This document shows, piece after piece, positions 25,481 through 34,703 of a stretch of DNA of 64,000 nt. This DNA comes from an uncultured Oscillospiraceae bacterium. GTDB lineage: Bacteria; Bacillota; Clostridia; Oscillospirales; Oscillospiraceae. The notes under the pieces are model-generated. The model worked only from the letters and a program-made list of their open reading frames with translations, had not been told where the DNA came from and made no database searches. Position 1 is the stretch's first letter, and the number at the start of each line of letters is the position of its first letter. The position numbers were made by a program, and so were the translations under genes. Location: NCBI GenBank assembly GCA_947581795.1, contig CANPVS010000002.1, positions 1-64,000 of the forward strand, read 5' to 3'.

Positions 25481-26611
25481 ATGAAACGGTTTTTTGCGGC
25501 CCTGCTGGCCGCTTCCTTTTTATCTCTCCCGGCGGTAAACGCCCTATGCGCGGAAGAGGAGCCTCCCGCGCTGTCCGCCAAAGCCGCCCTGGTCATGGAG
25601 GCGGCAAACGGGGAGGTCCTCTATGAGCTGGCCGCCGACGAGCCCATGCTCATCGCCAGCACCACGAAGATCATGACGGCCCTGGTGGTGCTGGAGCGGT
25701 GTACACTGGACCGGGAGGTCACCGTGGACCCGGCCTGGACGGGCGTGGAGGGATCCAGCATGTATTTAAAGCCCGGCCAGAAGCTCACGGTGGAGGACCT
25801 TCTCTACGGCCTCATGCTGGCCTCCGGCAACGACGCGGCCGTGGCGCTGGCCTGCGTGACGGCGGGCAGCGTGGAGGCCTTCGCCGATCTTATGAACGAC
25901 AAGGCGGAGGAGCTGGGCTGCACAAACACCCACTTTTCCAACGCCAACGGCCTGGACGCCCCGGACCACTACGCCAGCGCCCGGGACTTGGCTCTCATCA
26001 CCCGCGCGGCGATCCAATATGACGACTTCCGGCGCATTGTCTCCACCCGGCGCTGGACCGTGGGGGAGAACACCTATGTGAATCACAATCGGCTCCTGGA
26101 CGAGTGCGAGGGTGTGTTCGGCGGGAAGACCGGCTACACCATGGCTGCGGGCCGGACGCTGGTCACCTGCTGTGAGCGGAAGGGGCTCGCGCTCATCTGC
26201 GTGACCCTCTCCGACCCGGATGACTGGGACGACCACAAGGCCCTCTACGACTGGGCCTACGGCCTCTATGACCGGGACGCCGTATTGGCGGGGATGACCT
26301 GGTCCGTGCCGGTGATCGGCGGCGTTACCGATTCCGCGAAGGTGGTGTCGGCGGACGGCCTGCCTGTGCTCCACAGGGCCGGGGACGAGATCACGGTGGA
26401 GTATAAACTGCCCGCCTTCGTCTACGCGGCGATAGCGGCGGGGCAGAACGCTGGCGAGGCCGTGGCCTATATAGACGGCCGGGAGGCGGGCCGGTCGGAA
26501 CTGGTGTACGTCCAGGACGTGCCCCAGGCCCCGGCGGCGGAGCCCACCTTCTGGAGCCGGGTAAGGGACTTTTTCGACAAAGTGGAGGAAAGCGGGGTCT
26601 TTTATCAGTGA
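25481..26611 (+). CDS. D-alanyl-D-alanine carboxypeptidase (penicillin-binding protein 5 family)
   Basis: Exported serine peptidase (S11) that trims peptidoglycan stem peptides, 376 residues. A signal peptide (about 1-24, ending ALCA) is followed by the three catalytic motifs: Ser60-TTK63, Ser115-GN117 and K216-TG218. The C-terminal part (about 270-376) is the PBP5-type beta domain, ending in a probable amphipathic segment. Position between gerW and rluB matches DacF-like or DacB-like sporulation enzymes in Clostridia, so a spore-cortex role is possible. Confidence 0.93.
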   Translation: MKRFFAALLAASFLSLPAVNALCAEEEPPALSAKAALVMEAANGEVLYELAADEPMLIASTTKIMTALVVLERCTLDREVTVDPAWTGVEGSSMYLKPGQKLTVEDLLYGLMLASGNDAAVALACVTAGSVEAFADLMNDKAEELGCTNTHFSNANGLDAPDHYASARDLALITRAAIQYDDFRRIVSTRRWTVGENTYVNHNRLLDECEGVFGGKTGYTMAAGRTLVTCCERKGLALICVTLSDPDDWDDHKALYDWAYGLYDRDAVLAGMTWSVPVIGGVTDSAKVVSADGLPVLHRAGDEITVEYKLPAFVYAAIAAGQNAGEAVAYIDGREAGRSELVYVQDVPQAPAAEPTFWSRVRDFFDKVEESGVFYQ

Positions 26612-27318
26612 AACAGCGATTGCAAAAGCTCCTGTCCGCGGCGGGCGTCGCCTCCCGGCGGGCCGCGGAGGAGATGATATCCGCCGGACGGGTGACGGTG
26701 AACGGTGTGCGGGCGGAGCTGGGCCAATCAGCGGACCCGGATACGGACACCGTTGCTCTGGACGGTCAGACCGTCCGCTTTTCCGCCAGGCGGCGGTACA
26801 TAGTGCTCCACAAGCCCAAAGGGTATGTCACCACCATGAAGGACGACAGGGGCCGGCCCACGGTGGCGGACCTGGTGGCCGACGCGGGCGGACGGCTCTA
26901 CCCCGTGGGGCGGCTGGATATGGACTCGGAGGGCCTTCTTATCCTCACCGACGACGGGGAGGCGGCCAACGCCCTCATGCACCCCTCCCGGCAAGTGGAC
27001 AAGGTCTACACCGTCTTTGTCCAGGGGGAGGACATCCCCGGCGCCCTCGCCAGGCTCCGGGTCATGGACAGCCTGGAGGGGGAGCCCATCGCCCGGCCCA
27101 AGGTGACCCTCATCGAGCGAAAGGGCGCCGGCGCGGAGATACAGATGGTCATCCACGAGGGGAAGAACCGCCAGATCCGCCGGATGTGCGCTTCCTGCGG
27201 CCTGCACGTGAGCCGCCTGGTCCGCATCGCGGAGGGGTCGGTGACGCTGGGCGCGCTTCCCGCCGGAAAGTGGCGGGCCATGACGGCAGATGAAATTTCA
27301 TACCTGCAAAACCTTTAG
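26608..27318 (+). CDS. rluB: Ribosomal large subunit pseudouridine synthase B-type
   Basis: Converts a 23S rRNA uridine to pseudouridine, 236 residues, RsuA/RluB family. The N-terminal S4 RNA-binding domain (RLQKLLSAAGVASRRAAEEMI) is followed by GRLDMDSEGLLILTDDG, which holds the catalytic Asp, and by KNRQIRRMC. It overlaps the previous gene by 4 bp. Confidence 0.93.
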   Translation: MKQRLQKLLSAAGVASRRAAEEMISAGRVTVNGVRAELGQSADPDTDTVALDGQTVRFSARRRYIVLHKPKGYVTTMKDDRGRPTVADLVADAGGRLYPVGRLDMDSEGLLILTDDGEAANALMHPSRQVDKVYTVFVQGEDIPGALARLRVMDSLEGEPIARPKVTLIERKGAGAEIQMVIHEGKNRQIRRMCASCGLHVSRLVRIAEGSVTLGALPAGKWRAMTADEISYLQNL

Positions 27319-27378
27319 TTTTCACCGGTTTAACGTGAGAAAAACCATCAAATCTGCAAGAAATAAAATAATTTGCTG

Positions 27379-27414
27379 ATAATACTTGCATTTTTTCGGA
27401 AATGCAAGTATTAT
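27379..27414. promoter_or_regulatory. Perfect palindrome upstream of the RpiR-family gene
   Basis: AATACTTGCATTT (27381-27393) and AAATGCAAGTATT (27400-27412) around TTTCGG, extendable by two bases on each side. It lies 40 bp before the regulator ATG in AT-rich intergenic DNA and is a candidate autoregulatory operator. Lack of a T-run after it makes a terminator for rluB less likely. Confidence 0.6.
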
Positions 27415-27454
27415 TACGCCTGTGCGCGATACGGTCGCGTGTGGGAGACGAGAT

Positions 27455-28318
27455 ATGGAAAAGGACATCTTATCCCTGATGAACGCCGGGGACCGGCGGC
27501 TCTCAAAGGGTCAGCGGGCCATCGCCCGGTATATCACGGAAAATTACGACAAGGCCGCCTTTATGACCGCGGGGAAGCTGGGCAGGACCGTGGGCGTCAG
27601 CGAGTCCACGGTGGTCCGCTTCGCCACGGAGCTGGGCTTCGACGGATACCCCGGTATGCGCCGGGCGATGCAGGAGATGGTGCGCAGCCGCCTCACCAGC
27701 GTGCAGCGCATCGCCGTGGCCAAGGACATGCTGGAGGGGGCGGACGTGCTGAAAGCCGTCATGACCTCCGACGTGGAGAAGCTCCAGGCCTCCCTGGAGG
27801 AGTTGGACCGGGACAGCTTCGACAAGGCCGTGGAGGCCATCGGCAGCGCCAGGCACCTCTACATCGTGGGCATGCGATCCTCCGCGTCGCTGGCAAGCTT
27901 CATGGGCTTTTACATGAACCTCCTGGTGGAGGATGTGCGCCTCATCCACAACACCACCGCCAACGAGGTCTATGAGCAGATCATGCACATCGGCCCGGGG
28001 GACGTGTACGTGGGCATCAGCTATCCCCGGTACTCCGCTGGCTCTTTAAAGGCCATGGAGTTCGCCAAGCGCCAGGGGGCCACGGTCATCGCCCTTACCG
28101 ACAACGATACCTCGCCCTTCGCGGCCCTGGCGGACATCCGGCTCTACGCCAAGAGCGACATGGTGTCCTTCCTGGACTCCCTGGTGGCGCCCATGAGCGT
28201 CATCAACGCCCTCATCGTGGCCGTGGCCGCCCGGCGGAAGGACTCTCTGGACGACACCTTCGGGTATCTGGAGAACCTCTGGAGCGAGTACGGCACCTTT
28301 ACTGGAATTGAAAGCTGA
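27455..28318 (+). CDS. MurR/RpiR family transcriptional regulator
   Basis: DNA-binding regulator of 287 residues. The N-terminal RpiR helix-turn-helix domain includes LSKGQRAIARYITENYDKAAFMTAGKLG and VSESTVVRFATELGFDGYPG. The C-terminal SIS sugar-phosphate-binding domain has YIVGMRSSASLASFMGFYM. The ATG at 27455 is preceded by GGAGACGAG, and the longer frame from 27386 would start inside the palindrome. Effector and targets are unknown. The downstream flavoprotein gene overlaps its end. Confidence 0.9.
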   Translation: MEKDILSLMNAGDRRLSKGQRAIARYITENYDKAAFMTAGKLGRTVGVSESTVVRFATELGFDGYPGMRRAMQEMVRSRLTSVQRIAVAKDMLEGADVLKAVMTSDVEKLQASLEELDRDSFDKAVEAIGSARHLYIVGMRSSASLASFMGFYMNLLVEDVRLIHNTTANEVYEQIMHIGPGDVYVGISYPRYSAGSLKAMEFAKRQGATVIALTDNDTSPFAALADIRLYAKSDMVSFLDSLVAPMSVINALIVAVAARRKDSLDDTFGYLENLWSEYGTFTGIES

Positions 28319-29543
28319 CATCGTGGTCATCGGCGGCGGGGCCGCCGGCATGACGGCCGCCATCGCGGCGGCGGAGCGGGGCCTGGAAGTGGTGCTCCTG
28401 GATCCCGGCGAGAGGCTGGGGCGAAAGCTGCGCATCACGGGCAAGGGCCGGTGCAACCTCACCAATAACTGCGACGTGCGGGGATTCATGGAGAACGTGC
28501 CCACCAACGGGAAGTTCCTCTACAGCGCCGTAACGGCGTTCCCGCCGGCGGCAGTGATGGATTGGTTCGAGAGCCTGGGCGTGCCCCTGAAGACCGAGCG
28601 GGGGAACCGGGTATTTCCCGTGTCTGACAACGCCAACGACGTGGCGGACGCGCTGGTGAAAAGGCTGAAGGCCCTGCATGTGCCCCATGTGCGCAACCGG
28701 GCTCTGGACGTCGCGGTGGAGAACGGCGCGGTCCGGGCGGTAGTGACGGACAAAGGGGAGATACTGTGCCGGGCGGCCATCCTCTGCACGGGCGGGCTGT
28801 CTTATCCCGCCACCGGCTCCACCGGGGACGGCTACGCCCTGGCGGCGAAGCTGGGCCATACCGTGATGCCCGCGCGGGCGTCCCTGGTGCCATTGGAGAG
28901 CCCGGCGGCGTACTGCGCCGCCCTTTCAGGCTTCGCGCCCCGGAACGTGGACGTGACGCTCTTGGAGGACGGCAAGGCCATCTATTCGGAGCGGGGGGAG
29001 ATGCTCTTCGCCCACTTCGGCGTGACGGGACCCCTGGTCCTGTCCGCCAGCGCCCACATCCGGCACTGGGGGGAGCGGGCCTACGCCCTGTCCATCGACT
29101 TCAAGCCGGCCCTGAGCCCGGAGAAGCTGGACGAGCGGATACTCCGGGACTTTGAGAAGTTCCACAATCGGGACATCGCCAACGGTCTGGACGAGCTGCT
29201 GCCGAAAAGCCTCGTCCCCGTGGTGCTGGCCCTGGGGGGCATACCGGGGGAGACCAAGGTCCACTCGGTCACCCGGGAGCAGCGCCGGAGGCTGGGAGAG
29301 GTCATCAAGGCCTTTCCGGTGCCTCTTTCCGGGCCACGGCCCGTGGCGGAGGCCATCGTCACCGGGGGCGGCGTGGACACACGGGAGGTGGATCCCCGGA
29401 CCATGCAGTCCAAGCTGGTCAAGGGCCTCTATTTCGCCGGAGAGGTCCTGGACGTGGACGGATACACCGGCGGCTTCAATCTGCAGATCGCCTGGTCCAC
29501 CGGCCGGAAGGCCGGCCTGGCGGCGGGAGAGGATATAGGATGA
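28308..29543 (+). CDS. BaiN/HI0933-family NAD(P)/FAD-dependent oxidoreductase
   Basis: Flavoprotein of 411 residues read from a TTG that overlaps the regulator stop. The FAD dinucleotide motif VVIGGGAAGMTAAIAAAERG is at the very N-terminus, then GRKLRITGKGRCNLTN. The C-terminal GEVLDVDGYTGGFNLQIAW is the family hallmark. The substrate is not assigned for most members. One relative (BaiN) acts on bile acids, but that activity must not be assumed here. It overlaps cmk as ATGA. Confidence 0.9.
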   Translation: MKADIVVIGGGAAGMTAAIAAAERGLEVVLLDPGERLGRKLRITGKGRCNLTNNCDVRGFMENVPTNGKFLYSAVTAFPPAAVMDWFESLGVPLKTERGNRVFPVSDNANDVADALVKRLKALHVPHVRNRALDVAVENGAVRAVVTDKGEILCRAAILCTGGLSYPATGSTGDGYALAAKLGHTVMPARASLVPLESPAAYCAALSGFAPRNVDVTLLEDGKAIYSERGEMLFAHFGVTGPLVLSASAHIRHWGERAYALSIDFKPALSPEKLDERILRDFEKFHNRDIANGLDELLPKSLVPVVLALGGIPGETKVHSVTREQRRRLGEVIKAFPVPLSGPRPVAEAIVTGGGVDTREVDPRTMQSKLVKGLYFAGEVLDVDGYTGGFNLQIAWSTGRKAGLAAGEDIG

Positions 29544-30235
29544 AAGAACAGTTTTGTGCCGTGGCCATCGACGGGCCCTCCGGCGCGGGAAAGAGCACGG
29601 TGGCCCGGGCTGTGGCGGCCCGGTGCGGCTTCATCTATGTGGACACTGGGGCCATCTACCGGACGGTGGGCCTGGCCGTGCGACGGGCGGAGAAGGACCC
29701 TCACGACGAGGCGGCTGTGGCAGCTCTGCTGCCGGAGCTGGACATCCGCTTCGACCATGGGCCCGACGGGATCCAGCGGATGTTCCTGAACGGGGAGGAC
29801 GTGTCCGGCCTCATCCGGAGCCCGGAGATGAGCATGTACGCCTCGGCGGTGTCCGCCATCCCGGCGGTGCGGGCGTTTCTGCTGGACATGCAGCGCCAGA
29901 CGGCCCGGACCCATAAGGTGGTCATGGACGGCCGGGACATCGGCACGGTGGTCCTGCCCCAGGCGGGACTGAAGATATTCCTCACCGCGTCGCCGGAGGC
30001 CCGGGCACGCCGCCGGCTTCTGGAGCTGAACGCAAAAGGCGATCCCAGCACCTTTGACCAGGTCCTGGCGGATATGGTCCAGCGGGACGAGCAGGACAGC
30101 ACCCGGGCCGCCGCGCCTTTGAAGGCGGCGGAGGACGCCGTCCTGGTGGATACGTCGGACATGACCCGCGACGAGACCGTCGAGCACATCTGCGCCTTGG
30201 TGCGGGACCGGTTCGGCCCGGAGGCCGGGGCGTGA
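29540..30235 (+). CDS. cmk: Cytidylate kinase
   Basis: Phosphorylates CMP and dCMP, 231 residues. IDGPSGAGKSTVARAVA is the P-loop, followed by YVDTGAIYRTVG, and VMDGRDIGTVVLP is the CMP-binding signature. Its GTGA overlap with the ispH fusion gene is the classic clostridial cmk-ispH-rpsA arrangement. Confidence 0.96.
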   Translation: MKEQFCAVAIDGPSGAGKSTVARAVAARCGFIYVDTGAIYRTVGLAVRRAEKDPHDEAAVAALLPELDIRFDHGPDGIQRMFLNGEDVSGLIRSPEMSMYASAVSAIPAVRAFLLDMQRQTARTHKVVMDGRDIGTVVLPQAGLKIFLTASPEARARRRLLELNAKGDPSTFDQVLADMVQRDEQDSTRAAAPLKAAEDAVLVDTSDMTRDETVEHICALVRDRFGPEAGA

Positions 30236-32481
30236 AGGTCGTCGTCGCGGAGAACGCCGGGTTCTGCTTCGGCGTGGCCCGGGCCGTGGATATGGCGGAA
30301 AGGCTGGCGGCCCGGGGCGGGGAGAACTGGTGCCTGGGGGAGCTCACCCACAACCGGGACGTGGTGAAAAAGCTGGAGGCCCTGGGCCTTCGCACCGCCC
30401 GGCGGCCGGAGGACATCCCCGACGGGGCCGCGGTGCTCATCCGGGCCCACGGGGAGGCACAGGCGGTGTACCGCGCTCTGGAGGCGAAGGGGTGCCGTAT
30501 ACTGGACGCCACCTGCCCCCGGGTGGAGCGCATCCATAAGATCGTGGCCAAGGCCGGCGAAGAGGGCCGGCAGGTGGTGGTGTTCGGCGACCCGGACCAC
30601 CCGGAGGTGAAGGGCATATGCGGCTGGTGCGAAGGCGCCGCGGCGGTCCGAAATATGGAGGAGCTCGCCGCCTGGTCCGGGACTGTCGAAGGGGCGCAAA
30701 ACCCGTCGCTGACGGTGGTTTTCCAGACAACTTCCAATCGGGAAATTAGTGAACAAAGTATTAATTCGATAAAAAAACTGTATACAAACGCGCAAGTATT
30801 TGATACAATATGCAATGCTACGAGTATTAGGCAAAACGAGGCCCGAAAGCTCGCCGCGGCGTGCGACGCCGTGGTGGTAGTAGGGGGCAGGCACAGCGCC
30901 AACTCCGTCCATCTGGCGGAGATATGCGCCGAGAACTGTCCCACGGTACTGTTCGTGGAAAATGCGGACGAGCTGGATCAGGCGGCCCTGCGTGGTTATG
31001 AGACCGTCGCGGTCACCGCCGGCGCCTCCACGCCCTCGTGGATAATTAAGGAGGTAGTAAACAAAATGAACGAGCCTGAGATCAAGAAAGAAGAAACCGT
31101 CGCCGAAGAGGCCCCCGTGGTGGAGGCCCCTGTGGAGGAAGCTCCCGTGGCCGAGGCCGTCCCTGTGGAGGAGACCCCTGCCGTTGAGGAAGCTCCTGTT
31201 GTCGAGGAAGCGCCCGCCGCTGAGGAAGCCCCTGCAGCCGAGGCCGCTCCCGTGGAAGAGGCTCCCGCTGCCGAGAGCGGCGAGAAGAGCTTCGACCAGA
31301 TGCTGGAGGATTCCATCCGCACCATCCATAACGGCGATACCGTGACCGGTGTCGTGGCCGCTGTCGGCTCCACCGAGATCACCGTCGACCTGCCCACCAA
31401 GCACTCCGGATACATATCCGTATCCGAGTTCACGGACGATGCTCCCGGCGTGGACATCAACGATCTGGTAAAGGTCGGCGACGAGATCCAGGCTTCCGTT
31501 GTGCGCGTGAACGATGTAGAAGGCACGGTCCAGCTGTCCAAGCGCCGCCTTGACGTGGCTAAGGGCTGGGGCGATATTGAGGCCGCCTGCGAGGAGGGCA
31601 CTGTCCTGGAGGGCAAGGTCACCGAGGAGAACAAGGGCGGCGTGGTCATCAACCTGAAGGGCATCCGCATCTTCATCCCCGCTTCCCAGACCGGTCTGGG
31701 CCGGGAAGAGCCCATGACCAACCTGGTGGGCCAGACGGTCCGCTTCCGTGTTACCGAGGTCAACCGCGCCCGCAAGCGCGTGGTGGGCTCCATCCGCAGC
31801 GTCTCCGCCCGGGAGCGCAAGGAGAAGGCCGAGAAGCTCTGGGCCGAGATCGAGAACGGCAAGGTCTACCACGGCGTGGTCAAGAGCATGACCAGCTACG
31901 GCGCCTTCGTGGACATCGGCGGCGTGGACGGCATGGTCCATGTCTCCGAGATCAGCTGGGAGCGCATCCGCAAGCCGGAGGACGTGCTGAGCGTGGGTCA
32001 GGAAGTGGACGTGCACGTCATCAGCTTCGACCCAGAGAAGAAAAAGATCTCCCTGGGCTACCGCAAGGCGGAGGACAACCCCTGGGCCAAGTTTATCAGC
32101 GCCTATAAGGTGGGCGATGTGGCTACCGTGAAGGTGGTCAAGCTCATGCCCTTCGGCGCTTTCGCCGAGGTCGTGCCCGGTGTGGACGGCCTGATCCACA
32201 TCTCCCAGATCGCCAACCGCCGCATCGGAAAGCCGGAAGAGGTCCTGACCGTGGGCCAGGAAGTGGAGGCCAAGATCACGGCCATCGACGAGGAGAAGCA
32301 GAAGATCAGCCTCTCCATCCGCGCCCTGATCGAGCCGGAACCCGTCCGCGCCCGCGCTCCCCGTGAGCCCAAGCCGGAGCGCAAGCCCGAGCCCGAGGCC
32401 GACGCGCTGGTCTATGAGATCTCCGCCACCGGCGAGGCCACCGGCGTCGCCCCCGAAGAGGACGAACCGGCTGAGGAATAA
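30232..32481 (+). CDS. ispH-rpsA: Bifunctional IspH (HMB-PP reductase) – ribosomal protein S1 fusion
   Basis: Single 749-residue protein from a GTG start. Residues ~1-280 are 4-hydroxy-3-methylbut-2-enyl diphosphate reductase, the last step of the MEP isoprenoid pathway. Its iron-sulfur cysteines sit in NAGFCFGVARAV, LDATCPRV and TICNATSIRQNEA. Residues ~285-350 are a low-complexity acidic linker of EEAPV-type repeats. Residues ~355-720 hold four S1 RNA-binding domains, for example GVVKSMTSYGAFVDIGGVDGMVHVSEIS. The fusion is known in Clostridia. An AT-rich patch lies within the IspH part at 30720-30840. Confidence 0.95.
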   Translation: MKVVVAENAGFCFGVARAVDMAERLAARGGENWCLGELTHNRDVVKKLEALGLRTARRPEDIPDGAAVLIRAHGEAQAVYRALEAKGCRILDATCPRVERIHKIVAKAGEEGRQVVVFGDPDHPEVKGICGWCEGAAAVRNMEELAAWSGTVEGAQNPSLTVVFQTTSNREISEQSINSIKKLYTNAQVFDTICNATSIRQNEARKLAAACDAVVVVGGRHSANSVHLAEICAENCPTVLFVENADELDQAALRGYETVAVTAGASTPSWIIKEVVNKMNEPEIKKEETVAEEAPVVEAPVEEAPVAEAVPVEETPAVEEAPVVEEAPAAEEAPAAEAAPVEEAPAAESGEKSFDQMLEDSIRTIHNGDTVTGVVAAVGSTEITVDLPTKHSGYISVSEFTDDAPGVDINDLVKVGDEIQASVVRVNDVEGTVQLSKRRLDVAKGWGDIEAACEEGTVLEGKVTEENKGGVVINLKGIRIFIPASQTGLGREEPMTNLVGQTVRFRVTEVNRARKRVVGSIRSVSARERKEKAEKLWAEIENGKVYHGVVKSMTSYGAFVDIGGVDGMVHVSEISWERIRKPEDVLSVGQEVDVHVISFDPEKKKISLGYRKAEDNPWAKFISAYKVGDVATVKVVKLMPFGAFAEVVPGVDGLIHISQIANRRIGKPEEVLTVGQEVEAKITAIDEEKQKISLSIRALIEPEPVRARAPREPKPERKPEPEADALVYEISATGEATGVAPEEDEPAEE

Positions 32482-32498
32482 TCGACAGCTATAAAAGA

Positions 32499-32526
32499 CC
32501 CGCTGCCTGAGGCAGCGGGCCTTTTT
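32499..32526. terminator. Terminator between ispH-rpsA and recG
   Basis: CCCGCTGCC-TGA-GGCAGCGGG followed by CCTTTTTT on the plus strand, with AAAA on the left, so it can serve both convergent genes. Confidence 0.9.
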
Positions 32527-32528
32527 TG

Positions 32529-34586
32529 TCAGTTGAACGTATCTCCGTGTATTTCAAACAATTTGTCTATCCGTTCCCGGAGGGGGCGGTGTTCTGGAAG
32601 GGACAGGTCCGGGTCGGCGGCCAGCAGGGCGTTGGCCTCGCTCTGGGCCTCCTTGAGCACCCGCATGTCGCCGGACAGGTCCGCCACATGCATCTCGGGA
32701 AGGCCGTGCTGCCGGGAGCCGAAGAAATCGCCGGGGCCCCGGAGGCGCAGGTCTTCCTCGGATATCTTGAAGCCGTCGCTGGTCTTGGTCATGATGGCGA
32801 GGCGGGCTTTGGCGTCGGGGCTGTCGGAGTCGGAGAAGAGCACGCAGTAGCTCTTGTGGCTGCCCCGGCCCACCCGGCCCCGGAGCTGGTGGAGCTGACT
32901 CAGGCCGAACCGGTCCGCGTTCTCCACGATCATCAGCGCCGCGTTGGGCACATCCACGCCCACCTCGATCACCGTGGTGGACACCAGGATGTCATACTCG
33001 CCAGCGGCGAAGGCCGCCATGACCGCGTCCTTGTCCCGGCCCTTCATCTTGCCGTGGACACAGGCCACCCGCAGGTCGGGGAATATGTCCTGCTGCAGCG
33101 TTTTGGCCCAGGTCTCGGCGCTCTTCACATTGGGGGGCAGCTCCTCGTTCTCCTCCACCATGGGGCAGACGAGGAACACCTGCCGGCCCTCGCCCACCAG
33201 CCGGCGCACGAACCGCCATATGCGCGCTCGCATATCCTCGCCCACGGCAAAGGTGTCCACCTTCTGCCGGCCGGGAGGCAGCTCGTCCAGCACGGAGATG
33301 TCCAGGTCCCCGTAGATGATGAGGGCCAGGGTCCGGGGGATGGGGGTGGCGGACATGACCAGCACGTGGGGGCGGGCTCCCTTGCCGGCCAGGGCGCTGC
33401 GCTGCTCCACGCCAAAGCGGTGCTGCTCGTCGGTGATCACGAGGCCGAGGTCCCGGAAGGCGACCCCCGTGCTGATGAGAGCATGGGTGCCCACGGCAGC
33501 TTGTGCCATGCCAAGCTGAAGGAGCTCATTCACGTTCCGCTTTTCCGACGCCTTCATGGAGCCGGTCAGCTTCACAATGTGCACGCCCATGGGCTCCAAA
33601 AGCTCCGAGAGGGTCTTGAAGTGCTGGGCGGCCAGTATCTCCGTGGGGGCCATAAAGGCGGCCTGCTGGCCGTTCTTGGCGGCCTGCCATATGAGCGCCG
33701 TGGCCACCAGGGTCTTGCCGCTGCCCACGTCGCCCTGCAAAAGCCTGCACATGGGAATGCCGGAGGCCATGTCCCCCAATGCCTCGTCCACCGCCCGGAC
33801 CTGTGCATTGGTGGGCCGGAAGGGAAGGGCGGACCAGAACGCCTCCATGGGGTACACCGTGAGTTTCCGGCCCGGCTCGGCGGACCGTTCCCGGCGCATG
33901 GTGCCCAGAGCCGCCGCCAGGACGAACAGCTCCTCGAACACCAGCCGCCGCCGTGCCTGCTCCAGGGCCTGGTCGTCCCGGGGGAAGTGGATGTTGGCGT
34001 AGGCGTAGGGCGCCCGGGCCAGGTGCAGCCGCTCGGTGAGGGCAGGGGGCAGGGCGTCCGGGGCCTGGTCGCCGCACAGGTCCAACGCCTGGGCGATGAG
34101 ACCCATGAGGAACTTCTGGGTCACCCCGGCCTTCAGCCGGTAGATAGGCAGAATGCGGCCCGTCACCGTGCCCTGGCGGTCCGCCCGCTCAAAGGCGGGA
34201 CTGGTCATGGTCCGGTAGCGGCCGATCTCCGACACCCGGCCGTAGAAAATGTACTCCTCGCCGGGGCGGAACTGGTCTTTCAGGTAATTCTGATTGAAGA
34301 AGGTGATGTCCAGCTGGCCGGTCTCGTCCACGGCCCGGAGCTTCAAAAGCTCCATGCCCCGGCGGGCGCGGACGGCCTGGGGCATACCGGCCACCATGGC
34401 CTTCACGCACACGGGCCGGTCGTAGGGCGCGTCCGCGATGGCATAGAATATCCGCCGGTCCTCGTAGGCCCGGGGGAAATAGCCCAGCAGGTCCCCCAGG
34501 GTCCGAAGGCCCAGCTTTTCCAGGGCCCTGGCCCGGGTATCCCCAACGCCCCGCAGTGTTCGGATGTCTCTTTCCAGATCGCTCAT
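32529..34586 (-). CDS. recG: ATP-dependent DNA helicase RecG
   Basis: Branch-migrating helicase for stalled forks and recombination intermediates, 685 residues on the minus strand. The start is ATG at 34586 (MSDLERDIRTLRGVG). The longer upstream frame would cross the intergenic region and run into the M3 peptidase gene. Visible are the wedge OB domain, Walker A LLQGDVGSGKT, motif II as DEQHRFGVEQR, then MSATPIPRTLAL and QLRGRVGRG. Its 3' end abuts the shared terminator. Confidence 0.95.
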   Translation of the reverse strand: MSDLERDIRTLRGVGDTRARALEKLGLRTLGDLLGYFPRAYEDRRIFYAIADAPYDRPVCVKAMVAGMPQAVRARRGMELLKLRAVDETGQLDITFFNQNYLKDQFRPGEEYIFYGRVSEIGRYRTMTSPAFERADRQGTVTGRILPIYRLKAGVTQKFLMGLIAQALDLCGDQAPDALPPALTERLHLARAPYAYANIHFPRDDQALEQARRRLVFEELFVLAAALGTMRRERSAEPGRKLTVYPMEAFWSALPFRPTNAQVRAVDEALGDMASGIPMCRLLQGDVGSGKTLVATALIWQAAKNGQQAAFMAPTEILAAQHFKTLSELLEPMGVHIVKLTGSMKASEKRNVNELLQLGMAQAAVGTHALISTGVAFRDLGLVITDEQHRFGVEQRSALAGKGARPHVLVMSATPIPRTLALIIYGDLDISVLDELPPGRQKVDTFAVGEDMRARIWRFVRRLVGEGRQVFLVCPMVEENEELPPNVKSAETWAKTLQQDIFPDLRVACVHGKMKGRDKDAVMAAFAAGEYDILVSTTVIEVGVDVPNAALMIVENADRFGLSQLHQLRGRVGRGSHKSYCVLFSDSDSPDAKARLAIMTKTSDGFKISEEDLRLRGPGDFFGSRQHGLPEMHVADLSGDMRVLKEAQSEANALLAADPDLSLPEHRPLRERIDKLFEIHGDTFN

Positions 34587-34632
34587 GGGTAGATAATACC
34601 ACGTTTCGTGCGGAAAGACAATCGCCCGCGGC

Positions 34633-34661
34633 TTGCATCGGCGGGGGCGGTATGGTAGAAT
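34633..34661 (+). promoter_or_regulatory. Promoter of the M3 peptidase gene
   Basis: TTGCAT (34633-34638), a 17-bp spacer and TAGAAT (34656-34661), in the divergent gap with recG. Confidence 0.6.
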
Positions 34662-34703
34662 TTTCAGGCTGAATATACTCGCCGCGGCGAAGGAGGATAT
34701 ACT

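Noticed and set aside
29701-32199. 832-codon minus-strand frame opposite cmk and ispH-rpsA
   Set aside because: It is a shadow of two well-supported genes. The predicted product is His/Gly/Leu-rich with no recognisable domain.
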